Positions 28,521 through 37,505 of a DNA stretch of 64,000 nt are shown one piece after another (the first letter of the stretch is position 1; the number at the start of each line of letters is the position of its first letter). The position numbers were made by a program, and so were the translations under genes. The stretch is taken from assembly GCA_963745675.1 (NCBI GenBank), contig CAVUYM010000013.1, positions 248,001 through 312,000 of the forward strand, written 5' to 3'. The DNA comes from JAUIIK01 sp963745675. Its GTDB lineage: Bacteria > Chloroflexota > Chloroflexia > Thermomicrobiales > CFX8. Below the pieces are notes generated by a model. That model made no database searches, had not been told where the DNA came from, and saw only the letters and a list, made by a program, of their open reading frames with translations.

Positions 28521-28558
28521 ACTATATCGATCAACGATATATCGACCGTCGATATAGT
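28521..28558 (+). promoter_or_regulatory. PadR-type operator, three TATATCGA-like half-sites
   Basis: Perfect 10-bp inverted arms ACTATATCGA (28521-28530) and TCGATATAGT (28549-28558), with a self-complementary CGATATATCG (28535-28544) between them. It lies 30 bp before the PadR start. PadR proteins autoregulate through AT-rich palindromes, so this is a likely operator. Confidence 0.72.
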
Positions 28559-28588
28559 AGTGCGATAGTGAAACTCGAGGTTGGCTGG

Positions 28589-28907
28589 ATGCCTGGCAAG
28601 AACGTTGGTGCTAATCGGTTCGCGGATGCCGGGCTGCTGATCCTGATCAGCCTGGCGGATGGCCCGAAGCACGGCTACGCGATGATCGCGGATATCGAGC
28701 AGATCGCGAACGTCAAGATCGGCCCCGGCACGCTCTACACGGCGTTGTCTCGCCTTGAGGGGCAAGGGCTGATCGAAGCCGGTCGAATCGGAAGACCGGC
28801 GCAAGCCCTACCGGCTAACGCCCGGCGGCATCGCCGAACTCCGTGCCCAGCTTGCGGGCATGGAGGGGCTGGCGGCGATGGGACAGCAACGGATGGAGAC
28901 AGCATGA
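28589..28907 (+). CDS. PadR family regulator, one frameshift
   Basis: About 105 residues from ATG 28589 (GAGG 9 bases upstream; GTG 28568 is also in frame). The winged helix is clear: LLILISLADGPKHGYAMIAD, then IGPGTLYTALSRLEGQGLIE. The frame breaks near 28781-28785; in the next frame the family end resumes (VESEDRRKPYRLTPGGIAEL, AQLAGMEGLAAMGQ) and stops at 28907, overlapping the membrane gene (ATGA). PadR with a coupled membrane protein is a common sensor-like pair. Confidence 0.8.
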
Positions 28908-30280
28908 AGCAGTTCTGGGTCTTGCGACTCTTCCCGCAAGCCTGGCGGGAGCGCTACGAAGATGAGTTTCAGGCGCTACTGGAAGAATATGACCCTTCGA
29001 CGGGAGACACCCTGGATATCCTGAAGGCGGCCGGCGACGCCCAACTGCGCTACCGGCAGCTTCCACGGGAGATCCCGGCCGTCGCGGGTGGTCAGGCCGT
29101 GTCGTCAATGGCGTACCGGCAGGCTCGGAAACGGGTGCGCTGGCTGGCGTCGCTCTATGTCAACGTTGCGCTATTCATCATCGTTAGTCTGCTGCTGCTC
29201 GCGATCAACCTGGTAACGACGCCGGATACGCTCTGGTTCGTCTACCCGCTCTGGGGCTGGGCGATGTTTCTGGCGCTGCATGCTACCGCCGTCCTGCGGG
29301 GCCGCGAGCGCTTGGCGGCGCACGTTGCGCTCTTCGCCGCCCTCAACAGCGGGCTGGTCTGGATCAATTTCGCGCACAGTAGCAATGTCTACTGGTTCCA
29401 GTGGCCGCTGGCCGCGTCTGCGACCCTGCTGATTGCGCACGCGCTGATCGAGTTCGACATCACCGGTTACTTCGGGGCGCACATGGTCGTCTACGGGCTC
29501 GGATTGGGTCAGATGGCGGCAACTGCGCTGGCCTATCCCGAGACTGAATACGCGATGCTAACCGCCGGGATAACCTGGACAATCGTGTTGCTCTGTCACG
29601 CTCTAGTGCGCTTCTCGGGCTTCTCGCTGCTGAAGGCGCACATTCTGCTCTTCGTTGGCGTCAATGCCCAGATCATCGCTCAGAACCTGATGCGGTCCGA
29701 GGAGATCTGGTTCTACTATCCGCTCCTCGTCTGGGCGGTCCTGCTCGGAGCACACATCGCCGTTGCCGCGGGCTGGGTGCCGCTCTTCGATCCCGATTGG
29801 GAAGAGCACAAGCAGCGCGAGCTGGCTGGCCTTGCCGGGCTCGACCCTGACGCTTCCAATGGTGTGGCTGAAGACGAGAGGCTCGACGCGATCACGCTGC
29901 GGGTTCAATCATTGCGGTTGCTACACCTGCACGTCTTTGCCTTTGTCGTTGGGGCAGGGGCGGGGCTAGTCCTGAATATCCTGACCTACTCGGCTGGTCC
30001 GTGGGTGCTCTGGCCGCTCTGGGGTTGGGGTATGTTGTTGGCGGCGCACGCCGGCTTCATCCTCTCCCGCCGTAGCCTTTTCGGGGCGCATCTCGCCCTA
30101 TTTGTGACGATCAACGCCGGTCTGATCGCGATCGACGCGATCTCCAACGGCTGGAGCTGGTTCTACTGGCCCCTCGGTGGCACCGCCCTCGCCCTTGCGA
30201 TCCACTTTGCGTTCAGCCGTGACACGCTGCGCGCGTTCCGCGAGTGGGAGTCACGCCGTATCGCGTCGATGGTGGAGTAA
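28904..30280 (+). CDS. Membrane protein with six tandem 2TM-domain repeats
   Basis: 458 residues. The N-terminal 50 residues (LRLFPQAWRERYEDEFQALL) are the soluble PadR-partner motif. The remainder is six repeats of a two-helix unit: an amphipathic entry often with His (AAHVALFAALNSG, GAHMVVYGLG, KAHILLFVGVN, HLHVFAFVVGAG, GAHLALFVTIN), a short loop ending in WF or WFYYPL, then a second helix. The pattern matches the 2TM domain usually found once or twice per protein. An acidic stretch (GLDPDASNGVAEDERLD) divides repeats 4 and 5. Role unknown; coupled to PadR by a 4-bp overlap. Confidence 0.75.
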   Translation: MKQFWVLRLFPQAWRERYEDEFQALLEEYDPSTGDTLDILKAAGDAQLRYRQLPREIPAVAGGQAVSSMAYRQARKRVRWLASLYVNVALFIIVSLLLLAINLVTTPDTLWFVYPLWGWAMFLALHATAVLRGRERLAAHVALFAALNSGLVWINFAHSSNVYWFQWPLAASATLLIAHALIEFDITGYFGAHMVVYGLGLGQMAATALAYPETEYAMLTAGITWTIVLLCHALVRFSGFSLLKAHILLFVGVNAQIIAQNLMRSEEIWFYYPLLVWAVLLGAHIAVAAGWVPLFDPDWEEHKQRELAGLAGLDPDASNGVAEDERLDAITLRVQSLRLLHLHVFAFVVGAGAGLVLNILTYSAGPWVLWPLWGWGMLLAAHAGFILSRRSLFGAHLALFVTINAGLIAIDAISNGWSWFYWPLGGTALALAIHFAFSRDTLRAFREWESRRIASMVE

Positions 30281-30312
30281 TCGTGGCTGGCTGGCGGATT
30301 GCGTACCGAACG

Positions 30313-30533
30313 TTATCCTGACCGGAGCGCAGCGAAGCGAAAGAGTCCGCAGCAGGCTTGCCAAACAATTCCGAAGATTGAACGAGGAGCATGGTTCGAT
30401 GCTGAACCGTTGCTCTGCCCAACGCCGTGCTGGCAGCGTATGCCATCGATCAGATCTCGGAGTCGTATTGGCAAGTGTTCTCGCCGGTCATGCTTGCGGG
30501 CCTTGCCACTTCGCTTCGCTCCGGTCAGGATGA
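30313..30533. repeat. Inverted repeat, family D
   Basis: About 26-bp arms at 30313-30339 (TTATCCTGACCGGAGCGCAG) and 30508-30533 (ending CTCCGGTCAGGATGA), imperfect, about 170 bp apart. Lies between two convergent genes. No gene between the arms. Confidence 0.75.
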
Positions 30534-30579
30534 CGGGTTGCCCACTTGGTCCAAAATCCCGAGGCGCTGAGCTTCACCT

Positions 30580-31689
30580 CTACGTATTGCCCCAGACTTC
30601 TTCGGCGACCTCGACGACGAGCTGGAGCTTGGCGATCTCGTCTTCCTCGGTGACGCGGTTGCCGTGGTAGGTGCTGGCGAAGCCGCACTGGGGGCTAAGG
30701 CAGAGACGTTCAAGGGGAACGTATTTGGATGCTTCTTCGATGCGGCGCTTCAGGTCATCCTTGGCTTCTAGCTCGGGGAACTTGGAGGTCACCAGGCCGA
30801 GGACGACGGTCTTGTTCTCAGGCAGGTGACGGAGCGGCTCGAAGCCGCCGGCACGGTCAGTGTCCCACTCCATGAAGTAGGCGTCGATGTCGATCTCGTT
30901 GAACATCAGCTCTGCCACCGGCTCGTAGCCACCCTGGGCCATCCAGGCGCTCTGGAAGTTGCCGCGGCAGGTGTGCATCGTGACGGTCATGCTCTCGGGA
31001 CGGCCCTTGAGAGCGGCGTTGATCGCGTCACGGTAGGTCCGCAGCAGCTCGTCGGGATCTTCTCCACGATCGGCAACGGTGTCGCGCAGCTTCTGGTCAC
31101 AGAGGTAGGCCATGATGACGTCGTCGAGCTGGAGGTAGGTGCAGCCGCGCTCGGCCAGATCCAGCACCTCGGCGTTGTAGGCGGCTGAGAGGTCGGCCCA
31201 GAACTCGTCCATGTCCGGGTAAACCTCTTCACTGACGGCCGTCCTGCCGCCACGGAAATGGACGACGCTCGGTGACGGGATGCAGATCTTCGGTGTCTGG
31301 TTGGTGACGGACTTGAGGAAGTCGTAGTCCGGACCCATGATCGAGCCGGGGTGACGCACCTTATCGACGACCTCCATGACCGGTGGCTTGAAGTCGCTGT
31401 CCTGAAAACCAGCCGTTTCTACCTGCTCCATCTCTTCGATGCCGTCGAAACCGAGCATGAAATCGACGTGCCAGTAGGCGCGCCGGAACTCGCCGTCGGT
31501 GATGCTCTGTAGTCCGGCCTTCTCCTGGAGGTTGACTGCGTAGCGCACCGCCTCATCCTCGATGGCGCGCAAACGCTCGTCGCTCATCTCACCACGCTGA
31601 TTGCGTTCGCGGGCATCGAGCAGCGGTTGTGGCCGCAGCAGGCTGCCGACGTGATCGGCACGGAACGGTGGGTTGATGTGGGAGGTCAT
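30580..31689 (-). CDS. MetE-like cobalamin-independent methionine synthase family protein
   Basis: 369 residues, about half of full MetE, equal to its C-terminal catalytic barrel. ADHVGSLLRPQPLLDAR is the conserved start, TDGEFRRAYWHVDF binds substrate, and the zinc ligands are seen as MHTCRGNFQS (His, Cys) and LSPQCGFAST (Cys). Such short versions transfer methyl groups from methylcobalamin-independent or small donors to thiols, and many act on substrates other than homocysteine. Alone in its neighbourhood. Confidence 0.85.
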   Translation of the reverse strand: MTSHINPPFRADHVGSLLRPQPLLDARERNQRGEMSDERLRAIEDEAVRYAVNLQEKAGLQSITDGEFRRAYWHVDFMLGFDGIEEMEQVETAGFQDSDFKPPVMEVVDKVRHPGSIMGPDYDFLKSVTNQTPKICIPSPSVVHFRGGRTAVSEEVYPDMDEFWADLSAAYNAEVLDLAERGCTYLQLDDVIMAYLCDQKLRDTVADRGEDPDELLRTYRDAINAALKGRPESMTVTMHTCRGNFQSAWMAQGGYEPVAELMFNEIDIDAYFMEWDTDRAGGFEPLRHLPENKTVVLGLVTSKFPELEAKDDLKRRIEEASKYVPLERLCLSPQCGFASTYHGNRVTEEDEIAKLQLVVEVAEEVWGNT

Positions 31690-31781
31690 GGAGGTGGGTC
31701 CTTTCGGTGCGGGCTGTTCTCAGGTGGTGGACTCAATTGTGTAGTGTCATGATAGACAAGTTGGCGGGTGTAGTGGGATTT

Positions 31782-31852
31782 CCCTCACCCCCGCGACCCG
31801 CTCCGCGGGTACCCCGCCTCTCCCACTGCTGCGCGGGGAGAGGGGGAACCGG
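31782..31852. repeat. C/G-rich hairpin repeat, family E, copy 2
   Basis: CCCTCACCCCCGCGACCCGC followed by a nested CCGCGGGT hairpin and GGGGAGAGGGGGAA. Related to the shorter copy at 21583. Lies between the divergent MetE-like and methyltransferase genes. Confidence 0.6.
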
Positions 31853-31984
31853 AGGCGTAGAACATAGGTGACAGGTTATAGGGGGTAGCAGAAGCATTAA
31901 CTTTGGTTTTTACTGTTCCCTGTTACCTATTACCTGTTCCCTTCTTGAGGGGTGAGGGAGATTTGATGACCAAAGCCAGGCTGG

Positions 31985-32668
31985 ATGATCGATGAACTGA
32001 TCTATGCGGGCGAGGAGCATCTCGACCCAGAATATGTCGAAGGGTACGACGAGAAGTCGGCGGTAGATCACTCCGACGATATTGAGACATTGCAAGCTCA
32101 TGGGCTCAACTCGGAGAGCGTCGTTGTCGATATGGGCGCGGGAACTGGATTGTTCGCGCTGGCGCTGGCTCCGCACTGCGAGCGGGTCGTGGCTGTCGAT
32201 GTGTCGGATGCGATGCTGGCGATCCTGGAGCGAGAGATCGAGCGAGCCGGGATCAATAATATCGAGGTCGTCCATGCTGGTCTGCTGAGCTACGAGCACC
32301 AGGCGGCTCCGGCTGATTTCGTCTACTCCCGTAATACCTTCCATCATCTTCCGGACTTCTGGAAAGCGCTGGCGTTGCAGCGCATAGCAGAGATGCTCGC
32401 GCCGGGCGGCGTGCTGCTGCTACACGATCTGGTCTATTCGTTTGACACGTCGGAGGTTGGGGAAGCGATCGAGGGCTGGCTGAGCCGGGCTGCGCCGACG
32501 CCGGACGTGGGCTTCACCCGGGCTGACCTGGAGTTGCACATCCGCACCGAGTACAGCACCTTCAGCTGGCTCTTCGAGCCGATGCTGGAGCGGGCCGGGC
32601 TGGAGATTCTGGAAGCACGCCACCGGCCATCGCGGACCTATTCGGCCTATGTTTGCCGGAAGCGATAG
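31985..32668 (+). CDS. Class I SAM-dependent methyltransferase
   Basis: 227 residues. Motif I is VVVDMGAGTGLFALALA, then VVAVDVSDAMLAIL (motif II acidic residue), DFVYSRNTFHHLPDFW (motif IV region) and LAPGGVLLLHDLVYSF (motif VI). Substrate not inferable. The final residues, TYSAYVCRKR, are a normal Rossmann end. Convergent with two small minus-strand genes. Confidence 0.88.
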   Translation: MIDELIYAGEEHLDPEYVEGYDEKSAVDHSDDIETLQAHGLNSESVVVDMGAGTGLFALALAPHCERVVAVDVSDAMLAILEREIERAGINNIEVVHAGLLSYEHQAAPADFVYSRNTFHHLPDFWKALALQRIAEMLAPGGVLLLHDLVYSFDTSEVGEAIEGWLSRAAPTPDVGFTRADLELHIRTEYSTFSWLFEPMLERAGLEILEARHRPSRTYSAYVCRKR

Positions 32669-32724
32669 AAACAAAGCCATGAGTGTGGAACTCAAATACC
32701 GGTCCCACACCCATGCAATGTTGA

Positions 32725-32877
32725 TCAGCCGCGCTTGAATACGCTCTTGATGCGCTGGGCAACGCTCTTGCCCGAGTTCGCGCCGGATCGGATGACGCCG
32801 AAGCACCTGTCGAGGGCCGTACGGCGCCGGTGCTCTTCGAGAATTGGGTTCGGATCGGCTGGAAATAACATACTCAT
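32725..32877 (-). CDS. Small basic protein, 50 residues
   Basis: MSMLFPADPNPILEEHRRRT, then ALDRCFGVIRSGANSGKSVA and a basic tail QRIKSVFKRG. An excellent AAGGAGG lies 9 bases before ATG 32877, which makes expression likely despite the length. No known family. It follows the 42-residue gene on the same strand by 57 bp. Confidence 0.62.
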   Translation of the reverse strand: MSMLFPADPNPILEEHRRRTALDRCFGVIRSGANSGKSVAQRIKSVFKRG

Positions 32878-32934
32878 CGTCTCTGCCTCCTTCGGCAATC
32901 TATCCGCGCATCTGTGCGCGGTAGGCTCTCTGAA

Positions 32935-33063
32935 CTAGCTCTGGTCCTTCTTTGGACCGGCATAGCGATACTTGTAGATCTGGCGACCCGTCCAGTTCTG
33001 CCAGCGAACGTTGCCCTTGCTGTTGCTGACCCAGGTCTGACCGATCGACGCCTGCTCGTACAT
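32935..33063 (-). CDS. Small protein, 42 residues
   Basis: MYEQASIGQTWVSNSKGNVR then WQNWTGRQIYKYRYAGPKKD and QS. AGGAGG sits 7 bases before ATG 33063. Rich in aromatic and basic residues; no Cys, no membrane helix. Possibly a short SH3-like or nucleic-acid-binding peptide, but no family is recognised. Probably cotranscribed with the next small gene. Confidence 0.62.
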   Translation of the reverse strand: MYEQASIGQTWVSNSKGNVRWQNWTGRQIYKYRYAGPKKDQS

Positions 33064-33349
33064 CCTGACACCTCCTGTGGTGTTGTGTGCTCCGGCTCCG
33101 TTGCCGGTGCGCTGCATTCATCTGTCAACAGAATAGGCGCGGCGCAGTTCGGCGGCATCCGTTGAGTTGCCTGATTGCCACGCCCTCAGCTTTGCGCAAT
33201 GATCTGAGTAGTACTACCTATTCCACCTTCACACCATATGCCGTTATGATGGACAAGTAAGTCAAGTCAATGCCCGTGGCCGCAAAACCGTCGGCGCTGT
33301 GTCGGAGGCAGTTGCGGCGTACGGCAGCGCATGTGGGAAGAGGTATTCG

Positions 33350-35025
33350 ATGACTGACTATCCTTACGATCTAGGCAGCTATAGCAGATCGGTCACGACC
33401 GATTCGGAAGCGGCGCAGATCTGGTTCGACCGCGGTCTCAATTGGACCTTCGCTTTCAACCATGAGGAAGCGATCACGTGTTACGAGAAGGCGCTCGAAC
33501 ACGATCCAGACTGTGCGATGGCGAAGTGGGGCGTCGCCTACGCCCTCGGGCCCAACTACAACAAGTCCTGGGAGATGATGGACGAGAATGCGACCTCAAA
33601 GACATCGTCCGCTGCACTATGAATGCGACCCAGGAAGGCGATCGCGCTGCGTGGATCGCTACACCGGCCGAAGCAGGCGTGATCAAGGACCCTGTCGATG
33701 TGCGCTACCCGGCGCCGGAACCGGCCGAAGATGTGGAAGACATGGATAGCTGGGACGACTCATATGCCGATGCGATGCGAGAGGTTTACCAGCAATATGC
33801 GATGATCTGGATGTTGCGGCCTTCTTTGCTGAATCGATGATGAATCGCACGCCGTGGCTGATGTGGGATCTTGCAGACGGGCCAGCCCGCCGACGGCGCC
33901 GACACGGTTGAGACGACCGAGGTGCTGGAGAGCGCACTGGAGGATCCGGCGGCCTGGACGCATCCCGGCGTGCTGCATCTCTACGTCCACCTGATGGAGA
34001 TGTCGCCGCATCCCGAACGAGCCTTGCGGCGCCGGCGACTGGCTGCGGGATCTCGTGCCCGACGGCGGCCACCTGAAGCATATGCCGACCCACATCGACG
34101 TGCTGTGCGGCTATTACTGGGACGTCGTCGAGTCGAACCACGACGGCGATCATCGCCGACCGCAAGTTCTATGAGCACGCCGGCGGCGATGAACTTCTAC
34201 ACGCTCTACCGGACGCACAATTACCATTTCAAGCTCTATGGCGCGATGTTCCTGGGGCAATTACGAGGCGGCGATGGAGGCTGCCGACGAGATGGTCGAG
34301 ACGATTCCCGAGGAAGTGCTGCGGGTGGAGTCGCCGCCGATGGCTGACTTGCTCGAATGCTTCCTGTCGATGAAGATGCACGTCTCTGATCCGCTTCGGC
34401 AAGTGGGACGAGATCATCGCCACGCCGCTGCCGGAGGATCAGGAGCTGTACTGCGTCAGTACCGCGATGAATCACTATGCCAAGGGTGTCGCCTACGCCG
34501 CCAGCGGCCGGGTCGCCGAGGCCGAGAAGGAGAAGGAACTGTTCGAGGCGGCGGTCAGCCGGGTGCCGGAGTCGCGCATTCTCCACAACAACACGGCCCT
34601 GTGATCTGCTCGCAATCGGCGCGGAGATGCTGAACGGCGAGCTGGAGTACCGCAAGGGCAACTTCGACCAGGCGTTCGCGCATCTGCGCCGCTCCATCGA
34701 GCTCGAAGATGAATTGCCCTATGACGAGCCCTGGGGCTGGATGCAGCCGACCCGGCACGCTTATGGCGCGCTGCTGCTCGAACAGGGGCGAGTTGAGGAC
34801 GCCGAAGCCGTCTATCGCGCCGATCTCGGTCTGGATGGCACGATCGGCCGCGCCTTCCAGCATCCCGAGAACGTCTGGGCCCTGCACGGTTACCACGAGT
34901 GCCTGATGCGCCTTGGCAAGCATGAACTTGCGCACATGATCAAGCCGCGCCTCGACCTCGCCGTTGCCCGCGCCGATGTGCCGATCGAGTCCTCCTGCTT
35001 CTGCCGTTTGAGCCACGCCGCCTGA
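33350..35025 (+). pseudogene. TPR protein, decayed paralogue with about seven frameshifts
   Basis: The whole length parallels the intact gene at 35213. The start MTDYPYDLGSYSRSVTT, AQIWFDRGLNWTFAFNHEEA, HLYVHLMEMSPHPERAL, HMPTHIDVLCGYYWDVVE, QPTRHAYGALLLEQGRVEDA and the end IESSCFCRLSHAA are all present, but in changing frames. Breaks lie near 33590, 33830, 33870, 34030, 34140, 34260, 34390 and 34600. Residue identity stays high between breaks, so loss of frame is recent or an assembly artefact. If read as one protein it would be a paralogue of similar length. Confidence 0.85.
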
Positions 35026-35067
35026 GGAGCGGATCGGACCGACAACCTAGCGACTGGTGATGCATGA

Positions 35068-35101
35068 AACTGCCCTGCGCTATCGATAGCGCAGGGCAGT
35101 T
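35068..35101. terminator. Perfect 34-bp palindrome after the TPR pseudogene
   Basis: AACTGCCCTGCGCTATC followed at once by its exact complement, with no loop. It lies 43 bp after the stop codon of the pseudogene and 112 bp before the next TPR gene. No T-run follows, so it is terminator-like in position only. Confidence 0.6.
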
Positions 35102-35212
35102 CGCGCTATAGTGGAGCGTATGGAGTTTTTGAATCTCTAGATCGATCTGGCTCGACGCTTGAGATGGGGATAAGCGGCTCGGCACGATCTTCTATCCGGG
35201 AAGGATAGCCGC

Positions 35213-36865
35213 ATGTCCGATTACTACGACCTGGGAAACCACAGCAGGACGATTTCGACATCGTCGCCGGAGGCCCAGATCTGGTTCGACCGTGGGCTGA
35301 ACTGGACCTTTGGCTTCAACCACGAAGAAGCGGTGAAGTGCTTTCAGAGGGCGCTGGAGCACGATCCCGAGTGCCCGATGGCCCACTGGGGCATCGCCTA
35401 CGCCGGCGGGCCGAATTACAACCATCAATGGGATGAGTTCATCGAGGCCGAAACGATCGAGACGCTGGCCCAGGTTTACGACGCAACCGGGGATGCAATG
35501 GCGTTGCTCGACCATGCCAATCCGGCGGAGCAGGCGTTGATCAGGGCGCTTCAGGCGCGCTATCCCCAGCGGGATCCGGTTGAGGATTGCATGCCCTGGA
35601 ACGACGACTACGCCGACGCGATGCGTTTCGTCTACCGGACCTACAGCGACGATCTCGACATCACGGCGCTCTTTGCCGAGGCGCTGATGAACCGGACACC
35701 CTGGCAGATGTGGGATCTTCCTACTGGTGAGATTGCCGAAGGCGCGAGCACCGCCGAGGTGATGGAGGTGCTGGAAGCGGCGTTGGAGCGTCCGGAGAGC
35801 CGGCTGCACCCCGGAATCCTGCATATGTACATCCATCTGATGGAGATGTCGCCACACCCGGAGAAGGCGCTACGAGCCGGCGACTGGCTTCGGGGCCTTG
35901 TGCCGGATTCGGGCCATCTCAATCACATGCCGACCCACATTGACGTGCTTTGTGGCCATTATCACGACGTCGTCGAATGGAACGAACAAGCAATCGTCGC
36001 CAATCGCAAGTTTTACGAGCGCGACGGCGGGATGACCTTCTACACGCTCTACATGACCCACGACTACCACTTCAAGATGTACGGCGCGATGTTCCTCGGA
36101 CAGTACGAAACTGCGATCGAAGCGGCCGACGAGATGGTCGAGAAGATCCCGAACGAACTCCTCCATGTCGAGGTGCCGCCGCTGATCGATTTCCTCGAAG
36201 GCTGGCTGCCGTTAAAGGTGCACGTCCTGATCCGCTTCGGGAAATGGCAGGAGATCATCGACACGCCCTTGCCGGACGACCAGGAATTCTTCTGCGTCTC
36301 GACGGCGCTCATCCACTATGCCAAAACGGTCGCTCTGGCGGCGACGGGCAGAATCGAGGAGGCAGAGCGGGAGGCAGAATTATTCGAGGCCGCCGTCAAG
36401 CGGGTGCCAGAAACGCGCAAGCTGAACAACAACACCTGCCTCGACATTCTGGCGGTTGCCCGGGAGATGCTCTACGGCGAACTTGAGTACCGCAAAGGCA
36501 ACTACGACGAAGCGTTCGCTCACCTTCGCAAGTCGGTCGAACTGGACGACACGATGCCCTATCAAGAGCCCTGGGCCTGGATGCAGCCGACTCGTCACGC
36601 ATTGGGAGCGTTGCTGCTGGAGCAGGGCCGCGTCGAGGAAGCCGAGCAGGTCTACCGCGCCGATCTCGGTCTGGACGACACCCTGCCGCGCGCCTGCCAG
36701 CACCCGGAGAACGTCTGGGCGCTGCACGGCTACCACGAGTGCCTTGTCCGTCTCGGCAAGCACGATCTTGCCGCGATGATCAAACCGCGCCTCGACCTCG
36801 CCGCCGCCCGTGCCGACGTCCCAATCGAGGCGTCGTGCTACTGCCGGATGAGTGAGGCGGCGTGA
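35213..36865 (+). CDS. TPR repeat protein, intact paralogue
   Basis: 550 residues; GGAAGG lies 8 bases before ATG 35213. TPR-type helical pairs run throughout: WFDRGLNWTFGFNHEEAVKC, FQRALEHDPECPMAHWGIAY, EVLEAALERPESRLHPGILH, ELEYRKGNYDEAFAHLRKSV and LLLEQGRVEEAEQVYRADLG. His-rich spots (HLMEMSPHPE; NHMPTHIDVLCGHYHDVV) recur between repeats. The C-terminus is ASCYCRMSEAA. No signal peptide or catalytic domain. A scaffold for protein contacts in the cytosol is likely; partners unknown. Confidence 0.82.
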   Translation: MSDYYDLGNHSRTISTSSPEAQIWFDRGLNWTFGFNHEEAVKCFQRALEHDPECPMAHWGIAYAGGPNYNHQWDEFIEAETIETLAQVYDATGDAMALLDHANPAEQALIRALQARYPQRDPVEDCMPWNDDYADAMRFVYRTYSDDLDITALFAEALMNRTPWQMWDLPTGEIAEGASTAEVMEVLEAALERPESRLHPGILHMYIHLMEMSPHPEKALRAGDWLRGLVPDSGHLNHMPTHIDVLCGHYHDVVEWNEQAIVANRKFYERDGGMTFYTLYMTHDYHFKMYGAMFLGQYETAIEAADEMVEKIPNELLHVEVPPLIDFLEGWLPLKVHVLIRFGKWQEIIDTPLPDDQEFFCVSTALIHYAKTVALAATGRIEEAEREAELFEAAVKRVPETRKLNNNTCLDILAVAREMLYGELEYRKGNYDEAFAHLRKSVELDDTMPYQEPWAWMQPTRHALGALLLEQGRVEEAEQVYRADLGLDDTLPRACQHPENVWALHGYHECLVRLGKHDLAAMIKPRLDLAAARADVPIEASCYCRMSEAA

Positions 36866-36899
36866 GCAATTCTGCTCCACAGTCTGAAAGGTTTACTTG

Positions 36900-37262
36900 A
36901 TGTCAGTATGGTTTCACGACGATCCGAATCAGCCCAAGCGCGCACTTCAGATCTGGCAGATTCTGATAGGGAAGGCTCACAACCGACAGACAATGACATA
37001 TGGAGAACTCAGCAACCTGATTGGTTTCAAACGGTCTGGCACGCTTGGTGGATTCCTTGCTCCAGTCATGATTTACTGCCAAGATAGTGACTTGCCACCG
37101 CTAACTTGCCTTGTCGTGAACCAGGATACGGGATTGCCGGGCGAAGGACTTACTTCGCCCACCGATCTGCATGCGGAGCGTGAAAAGGTCTTTCGATTCG
37201 AATGGTATAAGCTGGTTCCGCCATCGATTGATGATTTCAAGCAAGCGGCATCGCGATCCTGA
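36900..37262 (+). CDS. Uncharacterised small protein, AT-richer than its neighbours
   Basis: 120 residues from ATG 36900. ALQIWQILIGKAHNRQTMTY, GELSNLIGFKRSGTLGGFLA, PVMIYCQDSDLPPLTCLVVN and QDTGLPGEGLTSPTDLHAER are segments that resemble a winged-helix, ATL/Ada-like fold (the TMTYGEL and GL-x-PxM-YC pattern), but there is no PCHR active-site Cys, so I do not call it an alkyltransferase. Codon use is visibly richer in A/T than in surrounding genes. It lies between the intact TPR gene's end and a 24-bp copy of that end at 37300, suggesting recent arrival. Confidence 0.65.
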   Translation: MSVWFHDDPNQPKRALQIWQILIGKAHNRQTMTYGELSNLIGFKRSGTLGGFLAPVMIYCQDSDLPPLTCLVVNQDTGLPGEGLTSPTDLHAEREKVFRFEWYKLVPPSIDDFKQAASRS

Positions 37263-37299
37263 CAGTTCGGCATGAGTTGCATTTGCTCATTCCTATTTT

Positions 37300-37323
37300 T
37301 GCCCGATGACTGAGGCGGCGTGA
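37300..37323 (+). repeat. Near-copy of the TPR gene's last 24 bp
   Basis: 22 of 24 bases match 36842-36865 and in frame read CPMTEAA-stop against CRMSEAA-stop. It is either the 3' scrap of a third TPR paralogue or a flanking duplication around the inserted gene. Confidence 0.75.
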
Positions 37324-37431
37324 ACTGGGGTTAGCCCATATACGTCATCACAGTCACCGATAAATATGTACTCGAACAGTACTTACAGCGCGTTGCTGAA
37401 TTCTCGACGGCGACCAATCAGGTCACATGCG

Positions 37432-37505
37432 GTAGGGGTGGAGTTTATCTCCACCCGCGTACGTATGCGATGATGTTGCCGGGTGGAGACAAGCTCCACC
37501 CCTAC
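37432..37505. repeat. Inverted repeat, family B
   Basis: 25-bp arms at 37432-37456 and 37481-37505, beginning GTAGGGGTGGAG, two mismatches, around a 24-bp centre. Intergenic, 175 bp downstream of the FAD oxidoreductase stop. The rest of the 37324-37682 gap holds nothing I recognise. Confidence 0.85.

Noticed and set aside
36900..37262. Calling this gene an alkyltransferase-like (ATL) DNA repair protein.
   Set aside because: The TMTYGEL pattern is suggestive but no PCHR or PWHR motif is present.
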